Shown here in pieces: positions 1 to 4,950 of a stretch of 5,877 bases of DNA. The notes beneath the pieces are model-generated. The model made no database searches and was not told where the DNA came from. It saw only the letters and a list, made by a program, of their open reading frames with translations. The stretch is taken from contig JARLHH010000118.1 of NCBI GenBank assembly GCA_031292335.1, positions 1 to 5,877 on the forward strand, in the 5' to 3' direction. Both the position numbers and the translations under genes were made by a program. The DNA is from Candidatus Limnocylindrales bacterium (GTDB lineage Bacteria; Chloroflexota; Limnocylindria; Limnocylindrales; CSP1-4). Each line of letters starts with the position of its first letter. Position 1 is the stretch's first letter.

Positions 1-19
1 CCGCGGCCGTTGAGCTCCC

Positions 20-1573
20 TCAGCCCGCGGCAGCCGCCGGGTTTCCCTCGCTGCGCCTGCGCGGGGACGACGACGGTGGAACGGTGATTCCGCCGGTGAG
101 CCCGCGGTCGGCGGTCGGGCGCTCGGATGCGTAGAGGTCGCAGAAGACGGTCACCAGGTCCGGGTCGAACTGCGTCCCGGCGTGGCGCTGGATCTCGCGG
201 ATCGCCTGGACGTGTGACATCGCCCGCTTGTACGGTCGGTCCTCCGTCATCGCGTCGTATGCGTCGGCGAGCGCGACGATCCGGGCGCCGAGCGGGATGT
301 CCGACCCCCGGAGGCCGTACGGATAGCCGTGTCCGCCGAACCGTTCGTGGTGGTGCAGCACGATCGGCACCGCGTCGCGCAGCACCGAGGCCTGCTCCAG
401 GATCACCTGCCCGATCCGAGGGTGCTGCACGACCGACTGCCACTCGATCGCGGTGAGCGCGGATGGCTTCTCGAGGATCTCCTCCGGAAGGGCCAGCTTG
501 CCCACGTCGTGGAGCAGGGCAGCCAGCCGGATGCGGTCGACCTCGGGTTCGGGGAGGGCCATCCGGCGCGCCATGCCCACCGACAGCGTCGCGATCATCG
601 CCGACGCGTGGCCGCGGTGGTTCGGGTAGGGAGTCAGGGTGGCGACCAGCGCCTGTTCGGCCGCCAGCCGGGCCAGCCTGGCCAGGTCCGTCGCGCGCGC
701 CCGGCCCTCGCTGGAGATCGGAGCTCGCGGAACGCGGGCGTCGTCGTTCGGCTCGGAGAAGACGTAGACCTGGTTGCGGCCCAACGACTTGGCCGAGTAC
801 ATCGCCGCGTCCGCATCGCGGACCAGGGTGTCGATCCGCAGGTTGCCTCCCGGCCCGCCTGCGACCCCGATCGAGACGGTCACGTTCACGCTCAGCGAAT
901 CGTCGATCCGGTACCGGGCCGCCTCCACGAGCAGGCGGAGCTTGTCGGCGAGCGAGGCCGCGTCCTCGACGGTCGTCTCGGGCAGGATCAGCATGAACTC
1001 CTCGCCGCCGTACCGGCCGAGCATGTCGGTTGCCCGGACGTTTGCGCGGAGCATGTCGGCCACGCCCCGCAGGACGACATCACCGACGTGATGACCATGG
1101 GAGTCGTTGACCGTCTTGAAGAGATCGATGTCGACGAACCCGACCGAGAGCGGACGGTTGTAGCGGGCTGCCCGCTCGACCTCGCCGAAGAGCATGCCCA
1201 GCAGCGCGGGACGGTTCGCGACCCCGGTCAGGCGGTCGGTGGTCGCGGCATCGTGCGTCGTGGCGAGCGTCGCGCCGAGCTGGGCGACGGCCCGCGCGAG
1301 CCGATCGTCGAGGCCCGAGCCGTGCGCCGGGACGGTCGTCGCGAGGTCGCCGGCGGCGAGACGCTCGGCAGCCGCGACGACGGGGATCACGCGGCCACGA
1401 ATCCAGATGCTCGTGCCGACCGCCGTCGCGCTGGCCCCGAGGAGCGCGGCCACCGCCAGGGCAGCCGGCTGCAGGCCGGCGAGGTCGGCATGGCTTCGGG
1501 GGCCGACCAGCCCGATGAGAGCCAGGAGGGCGATCGGAGCCAGCAGCCCCAACCAGCCGAGAGCGCGTATCAC
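20..1573 (-). CDS. Membrane-bound HAMP-like/GGDEF/HD-GYP c-di-GMP synthase-phosphodiesterase
   Basis: A 517-residue protein if it starts at the GTG at 1573-1571; the stop is TGA at 22-20. Two hydrophobic segments (about residues 3-24 and 35-58) with a very short outer loop precede a HAMP-like stretch (about 60-108, with a typical AxGDL). The GGDEF domain begins at DRLTGVANR (about 113), has the metal- and substrate-binding DIDLFKTVND, and carries GGEEF at 189-193. The RATD inhibitory site lies exactly five residues upstream. The HD-GYP domain (about 300-485) has HDVGK at 355-359, HHHERFGGHGYP at 407-418 and DAYDAMTEDRPYK near 437-449. Both centres therefore look competent: known family members make c-di-GMP from two GTP and hydrolyse it to pGpG/GMP. 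The frame stays open to 1879, but that extension is Arg/Gly/Pro-rich and unlike protein. I chose the GTG because it directly precedes TM1; no clear Shine-Dalgarno supports it, so the start is uncertain. Which activity dominates cannot be told. Confidence 0.9.
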   Translation of the reverse strand: MIRALGWLGLLAPIALLALIGLVGPRSHADLAGLQPAALAVAALLGASATAVGTSIWIRGRVIPVVAAAERLAAGDLATTVPAHGSGLDDRLARAVAQLGATLATTHDAATTDRLTGVANRPALLGMLFGEVERAARYNRPLSVGFVDIDLFKTVNDSHGHHVGDVVLRGVADMLRANVRATDMLGRYGGEEFMLILPETTVEDAASLADKLRLLVEAARYRIDDSLSVNVTVSIGVAGGPGGNLRIDTLVRDADAAMYSAKSLGRNQVYVFSEPNDDARVPRAPISSEGRARATDLARLARLAAEQALVATLTPYPNHRGHASAMIATLSVGMARRMALPEPEVDRIRLAALLHDVGKLALPEEILEKPSALTAIEWQSVVQHPRIGQVILEQASVLRDAVPIVLHHHERFGGHGYPYGLRGSDIPLGARIVALADAYDAMTEDRPYKRAMSHVQAIREIQRHAGTQFDPDLVTVFCDLYASERPTADRGLTGGITVPPSSSPRRRSEGNPAAAAG

Positions 1574-1750
1574 GCGGCAACCGTAGCCGCGACGGGGGTC
1601 GAAATCGCCCTTCCTGAAGGTACTGCCGCACCCGCCGGAAGTCCCGAGCCGGACCCGGCCGCGGCCCGCCGCGGCGCCCGGACGACGAAGACCGCGGCCA
1701 GTGCGGGAGCGTTCGGCGCTGGCGGGAGGGACGGTGGCGCCACGATCGGC

Positions 1751-1759
1751 TGATATACT
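1751..1759 (+). promoter_or_regulatory. Extended -10 promoter element for the pur operon
   Basis: TGATATACT matches the extended -10 pattern TGnTATAAT with one mismatch, and is a rare AT-rich island in GC-rich surroundings. No good -35 hexamer is seen 16-18 bp upstream, which is usual for extended -10 promoters. Transcription would begin near 1765 and give purA a leader of roughly 215 nt. The complementary strand (AGTATATCA) is also AT-rich and could help a divergent promoter for the c-di-GMP gene. Prediction from sequence only. Confidence 0.5.
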
Positions 1760-1795
1760 CCGCGGGTCCCGACGCCGTGGGCCGCCCAGCCCCCG

Positions 1796-1801
1796 AAGGA
1801 G
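1796..1801 (+). promoter_or_regulatory. Strong Shine-Dalgarno ahead of the leader ORF
   Basis: AAGGAG sits six nucleotides before the ATG at 1808. It is as good as or better than the sites before the confirmed genes here, and is the main reason to take the small ORF seriously. Confidence 0.45.
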
Positions 1802-1807
1802 CGAGCG

Positions 1808-1996
1808 ATGGTCCGAGGTCGGCATCCCGGCCACGCGATGAAGCGTGAGGTTGCGTGCCCAGCCGGGCGCGGCGCCCACCTTCCGGTATCAGACGGGCGA
1901 ACCACCGAGCAGGGCCTCGTCGCGCGCACCGAGGGCCGCTCCCGATGTCCGGCGAGCACGAGCGCGCCAGGGGGGGTGGAATGCCGGCAACCGTGA
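1808..1996 (+). CDS. Possible 62-codon leader ORF overlapping the purA start
   Basis: This small ORF starts at an ATG with a well-placed AAGGAG and lies just downstream of the predicted pur promoter. Its TGA at 1994-1996 falls 13 bases inside purA, in a different frame (overlap 1981-1996). The predicted peptide is basic and low in hydrophobic residues, has no membrane segment or recognisable domain, and contains three Cys. Its third-position G/C bias is weaker than in the flanking genes. It could be a regulatory upstream ORF whose translation controls access to the purA ribosome binding site, a real small protein, or chance: stops are rare at this GC content. I do not recognise a family. Confidence 0.3.
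   Translation: MVRGRHPGHAMKREVACPAGRGAHLPVSDGRTTEQGLVARTEGRSRCPASTSAPGGVECRQP
1865..1877 (+). other. GC-rich hairpin in the purA leader
   Basis: GGGCGC and GCGCCC form a perfect inverted repeat around a single G. In RNA this would fold as a four-pair GGGC/GCCC stem with a five-base loop. No U tract follows, so it is not an intrinsic terminator. Short GC dyads are common in DNA like this, so a regulatory role is only a possibility. Confidence 0.2.
1969..1980 (+). promoter_or_regulatory. Ribosome binding site deciding the purA start
   Basis: AGGGGGGGTGGA, with a run of seven G, lies directly before the ATG at 1981 and gives purine-rich pairing at normal spacing. It favours that ATG over the in-frame ATG at 1945, which would add a 12-residue tail absent from typical PurA proteins. 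Confidence 0.65.
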
Positions 1997-3282
1997 TCGT
2001 CGGGCTCCAGTGGGGAGACGAAGGCAAGGGCAAGGCCACCGACTTCCTCTCGGAGCAGGTCCGCTGGGTGGTCCGGTACCAGGGCGGCGACAACGCCGGG
2101 CACACGATCATGCTCGGCCCGGAGGTGTTCAAGCTCCACCTGGTGCCGAGCGGCGTGCTCTACCCCCACATCGTCCCGCTCATCGGGCCGGGGGTCGTGG
2201 TCAACCCGATGACGCTCATCGCCGAGCTCGACGGGCTGGCGGAACGGGGCGTCGACACGAGCCGCGTGCGCGTGTCGCACGCGGCGCACGTGATCATGCC
2301 GTACCACGTCGCGGAGGACCGGGCCTCGGAGGCACGCCTTGGTGGAGCCGGGATCGGCACGACGCGCCGCGGGATCGGGCCGGCCTACGCCGATCGCGCC
2401 CTGCGGGTCGGGCTCCGGATGGAGGACCTGCTCGACGCGCGGGCGCTCCGCGCCAAGCTCGAGCGCCTGGTCCCGGACAAGAACGCGCGGCTCGTCCGCC
2501 TCGGCAGCGAGGGGGCTCCGCTGGCCGTCGACGCGCTCGTCGAGTCCGCCCTGGGCTGGGGCGAGCGTCTTCGCGGGCAGATCGCCGACACCACGACGCT
2601 GGTCCAGGACGCGCTCCGGGCGGGCGACCACGTGCTGTTCGAGGGCGCCCAGGGGACGCTCCTGGACCTCGATCACGGGTCGTACCCGTACGTGACATCG
2701 TCCAACCCGGTGGCCGGAGGGGCCTGCACCGGCGGCGGCGTTGGGCCGCTCCAGGTCACGGCGGTCATCGGGATCATGAAGGCGTACACGACGCGGGTGG
2801 GCGCGGGGCCGTATCCCACCGAGCTCACCGACGAGATCGGCGAGGGGATCGCGACCCGGGGGCACGAATACGGCACGACCACGGGCCGCCGGCGGCGGGT
2901 CGGCTGGTTCGATGCCGTCCCGCTCCGCTACGCGGTGGACGTCAACAGCGTCAGCAGCATCATCCTCAACAAGCTGGACATCCTGTCCGGGATCGACTCG
3001 ATCCGCCTGTGCGTCGCCTACGAGATCGACGGCCGGCGCGTGGAGCGCTGGCCCGCGTCGGGCGAGGAGGTGGCGCGCGCCGTGCCCATCTACGAGACGT
3101 TCCCCGGCTGGTCCGAGGAGATCCACACGGCCCGCACGCCCGGCGACCTTCCCCCGAACGCGCGTTCCTACGTCGCCGCGCTGGCCTCGCTGGCCGGCGT
3201 GCCGATCACGCTCGTCTCGGTTGGACCCGAGCGGACGCAGACCGTGACGTTCGACAGCCGACCCCTGGCAGCCGGCCGATGA
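1981..3282 (+). CDS. purA: Adenylosuccinate synthetase
   Basis: A 433-residue cytoplasmic enzyme, the normal PurA length. It joins IMP and aspartate using GTP to form adenylosuccinate, the first committed step from IMP to AMP. The N-terminal signature QWGDEGKGK sits at residues 10-18, with the catalytic Asp at 13, and NAGHT at 38-42 has the catalytic His at 41, the same numbers as in the E. coli enzyme. The IMP phosphate-site segment IGTTRRGIGPAY (125-136), the EGAQGTLLDLDHG block (221-233), GTTTGRRRRVGW (298-309), the guanine-recognition NKLD (330-333) and VSVGPERTQTV near the C terminus are all present. The start at 1981 places these motifs at their usual positions. Its TGA overlaps the purB ATG (ATGA at 3279-3282), which indicates translational coupling. 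Nothing unusual in the protein itself. Confidence 0.98.
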   Translation: MPATVIVGLQWGDEGKGKATDFLSEQVRWVVRYQGGDNAGHTIMLGPEVFKLHLVPSGVLYPHIVPLIGPGVVVNPMTLIAELDGLAERGVDTSRVRVSHAAHVIMPYHVAEDRASEARLGGAGIGTTRRGIGPAYADRALRVGLRMEDLLDARALRAKLERLVPDKNARLVRLGSEGAPLAVDALVESALGWGERLRGQIADTTTLVQDALRAGDHVLFEGAQGTLLDLDHGSYPYVTSSNPVAGGACTGGGVGPLQVTAVIGIMKAYTTRVGAGPYPTELTDEIGEGIATRGHEYGTTTGRRRRVGWFDAVPLRYAVDVNSVSSIILNKLDILSGIDSIRLCVAYEIDGRRVERWPASGEEVARAVPIYETFPGWSEEIHTARTPGDLPPNARSYVAALASLAGVPITLVSVGPERTQTVTFDSRPLAAGR

Positions 3283-4595
3283 TCCCGCGCTACACGCGCC
3301 CGGAGATGGGTGCGGTCTGGTCCGACCAGGCTCGCTTCGCCGCCATGCTCCGGGTCGAGCTGGCCGTCGCGAGGGCGCAGGCCAGGCGGGGACTGCTGCC
3401 GCGCGACGCGTACGCGGCGATCGCCGAGCGTGCCCGCGTCGACGTCGACCGGATCGCCGAGATCGAGCGGACCACGGAGCACGACGTGATCGCGTTCGTG
3501 AGCCAGGTCGCGGAGTCCGTGGGGCCGGAGGGTCGTTTCCTCCACCTGGGGCTCACCAGCAGTGACGTCGCCGACACGGCGCTTGCGCTCCAACTTCGCG
3601 CCGCGGGCGACCTCCTCCTGCGTGCCGCCGACGCGCTCCTCGCCACGCTCGTCGCCCGGGCCCGGTCCGAGGCGGGCACGCTGATGATGGGCCGGACCCA
3701 CTCCGTCCATGCGGAGCCAACCACGCTCGGGCTCAAGCTGGCGGGCTGGGCGTTCGAGATCGCGCGCGACCGCGCACGCCTCGCCCGGGCCTTCGACGAC
3801 GTCGCGATCGGCAAGATCTCCGGCCCGGTGGGCACGTACAGCCAGCTCGACCCGGACCTCGAGGCGGAGGTTCTCGCCGACCTGGCGCTCGCGGTGGACC
3901 CGGTGAGCACCCAGATCGTCCAGCGCGACCGCCACGCCGCGGTCGTTGCCGCGATCGCGATCACGGGCGGCTCCCTGGAGCGCTTCGCGACCGAGGTTCG
4001 CAATCTCCAGCACACCGAGATCGGGGAGCTCATGGAGCCGTTCCGCGCGGGCCAGAAGGGCAGCTCCGCGATGCCGCATAAGCGCAACCCGATCGTGAGC
4101 GAGCGGATCGCGGGACTGGCGCGGCTCCTGCGCGGCTATGCGGGTGCCGCGCTGGAGAACCAGCCGCTGTGGCACGAGCGCGACATCAGCCACAGCAGCG
4201 CCGAGCGGGTCATCCTTCCCGACGCCACGATCCTCCTCGACTACATGCTGGGGAAGATGACCGCGGTCGTGGAGGGCCTGGTGGTGCGGCCGGAGCGGAT
4301 GCGCGAGAACATCGAGCGCGGGCTTGGCCTTCACGCGTCCTCCCGCGTCCTCGTGGCGCTGGTCGAGGAGGGTGGTCTGTCGCGGGAGGAGGCGTATGCG
4401 ATCGTCCAGCGTGGTGCGCTCCGGGCAGCCGACGAGCGCCGCCCGCTCCGCGACCTCCTCGCCACGGACCCCGCCGTCGCGCGGTGCCTGACCCTGGCGC
4501 ATCTCGACGCCTGCTTCGACGACGCGGCGCTGCTGGCCCACGTGCCGACGATCATCGCCCGCCTCGACGCACTCGACGCGGGAGCCGCGCCGTGA
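3279..4595 (+). CDS. purB: Adenylosuccinate lyase
   Basis: A 438-residue member of the fumarase/aspartase superfamily, about the length of the short bacterial PurB type (B. subtilis/T. maritima-like). It removes fumarate from SAICAR in IMP synthesis and from adenylosuccinate in AMP synthesis, so it completes the reaction begun by PurA. Visible motifs are TEHDV with His68, GLTSSDV (91-97), MGRTHSVHAEP (137-147) with the expected catalytic His141, and the family signature GQKGSSAMPHKRNP (258-271) carrying the catalytic serine on its flexible loop. The enzyme acts as a homotetramer with shared active sites. It has no strong Shine-Dalgarno and starts within the purA stop, so coupling from purA is likely. 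Its own stop overlaps the purS start. Confidence 0.98.
   Translation: MIPRYTRPEMGAVWSDQARFAAMLRVELAVARAQARRGLLPRDAYAAIAERARVDVDRIAEIERTTEHDVIAFVSQVAESVGPEGRFLHLGLTSSDVADTALALQLRAAGDLLLRAADALLATLVARARSEAGTLMMGRTHSVHAEPTTLGLKLAGWAFEIARDRARLARAFDDVAIGKISGPVGTYSQLDPDLEAEVLADLALAVDPVSTQIVQRDRHAAVVAAIAITGGSLERFATEVRNLQHTEIGELMEPFRAGQKGSSAMPHKRNPIVSERIAGLARLLRGYAGAALENQPLWHERDISHSSAERVILPDATILLDYMLGKMTAVVEGLVVRPERMRENIERGLGLHASSRVLVALVEEGGLSREEAYAIVQRGALRAADERRPLRDLLATDPAVARCLTLAHLDACFDDAALLAHVPTIIARLDALDAGAAP
4580..4584 (+). promoter_or_regulatory. Ribosome binding site for purS
   Basis: GGGAG inside the last purB codons, seven nucleotides before the GTG at 4592, supports the GTG start that overlaps the purB stop. 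Confidence 0.55.
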
Positions 4596-4894
4596 GCGCC
4601 GAGGTCCTCGCCCGGCGATTCCGCTACGCGGTGAACATCCTCCCCGTGGACGGCGCCCTCGATCCGCGGGGTCGCGCGCTGGAGCGCCGCCTCCTGCGAC
4701 ACGGGCTCGCCGGGATCTCGCAGGTGCGGCTGGGGCGGCGGGTGGAGCTGGCCGTCGACGCGCCCGACGCGGCGGCGGCCCGCGCCAGCGCGGATCGCCT
4801 TGCCCGGGAGCTCCTCTGCGACCCGCTGACCGAGCAGTACTCGATCGACGAGCTGGGGGCGCTGTCGGCCGCTCGCCGGGGGCCGGTCGGATGA
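4592..4894 (+). CDS. purS: FGAM synthase subunit PurS
   Basis: A 100-residue protein starting at the GTG that overlaps the purB TGA. It shows the PurS pattern: a first beta strand (RYAVNILPVDGALDPRGRALE), an LxxxGLxGISQVRLGRRVELAVD block in the middle, then RASADRLARELLCDPLTEQYSID. Known PurS is a small homodimer that bridges PurL and PurQ in the multi-subunit FGAR amidotransferase (FGAR + ATP + glutamine to FGAM), helping ammonia transfer. It is slightly longer than the usual 80-90 residues because of a C-terminal tail after the conserved region (SAARRGPVG). In many genomes purQ and purL follow directly. Here purQ is absent from that slot and a divergent PurL-like gene comes next. Confidence 0.9.
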   Translation: MSAEVLARRFRYAVNILPVDGALDPRGRALERRLLRHGLAGISQVRLGRRVELAVDAPDAAAARASADRLARELLCDPLTEQYSIDELGALSAARRGPVG

Positions 4895-4950
4895 GCGGGC
4901 GGAGCACCAGGCACGGCCGGGGCGCGGTCCCGGAGGAGACCGGGCGATGA
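4891..4950 (+). CDS. 19-codon mini-ORF bridging purS and the purL-like gene
   Basis: ATG at 4891 overlaps the purS TGA as ATGA, and the mini-ORF's own TGA (4948-4950) overlaps the next ATG at 4947, again as ATGA. The peptide (MSGRSTRHGRGAVPEETGR) has no resemblance to the PurQ N terminus. The site before it is only weakly purine-rich. It could pass ribosomes across the gap and open the hairpin around the downstream ribosome binding site, or be a coincidence of a GC-rich spacer. Confidence 0.25.
   Translation: MSGRSTRHGRGAVPEETGR
4929..4944 (+). promoter_or_regulatory. Hairpin-embedded Shine-Dalgarno for the purL-like gene
   Basis: CCCGG and CCGGG form a perfect five-pair stem around the loop AGGAGA. 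The strong GGAGGAG site (4932-4938), eight nucleotides before the ATG at 4947, is therefore half in the loop and half in the stem. This supports the start at 4947. It also suggests that initiation may depend on local melting, for example by ribosomes finishing the mini-ORF. Confidence 0.45.

Larger units (their letters stand above)
1574..1980. other. Divergent intergenic region between the c-di-GMP gene and purA
   Basis: This stretch of about 400 bp separates the two divergently transcribed genes. It holds an extended -10 element facing purA, a possible leader ORF with a strong ribosome binding site, a short perfect dyad (1609-1620) and a GC-rich hairpin (1865-1877). I compared it by eye with purine, ZTP and c-di-GMP riboswitch core motifs and recognised none. 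No tRNA or intrinsic terminator with a T tract is visible. Confidence 0.6.

Noticed and set aside
329..1753. Plus-strand open frame of 474 codons opposite the GGDEF/HD-GYP gene
   Set aside because: Low-complexity Arg/His/Asp-rich translation with no domain. The opposite strand carries clear catalytic motifs through the same stretch.
1574..1879. N-terminal extension of the c-di-GMP protein (102 extra residues)
   Set aside because: The extension is Arg/Gly/Pro-rich with no domain character and would overlap the predicted pur promoter and leader. The GTG just before TM1 is more plausible.
1945..1980. Upstream in-frame ATG as an alternative purA start
   Set aside because: It would add 12 residues ahead of the conserved PurA N terminus and shift the catalytic Asp and His from their usual positions. 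The strong purine-rich site lies directly before 1981.
1760..1980. Possible riboswitch (purine, ZTP/pfl or c-di-GMP type) in the purA leader
   Set aside because: Compared by eye with the conserved cores of these classes; no match beyond short GC-rich words.
1570..3126. Minus-strand open frame of 518 codons opposite purA and its leader
   Set aside because: Antisense shadow of a well-supported purA; no recognisable motif or start context.
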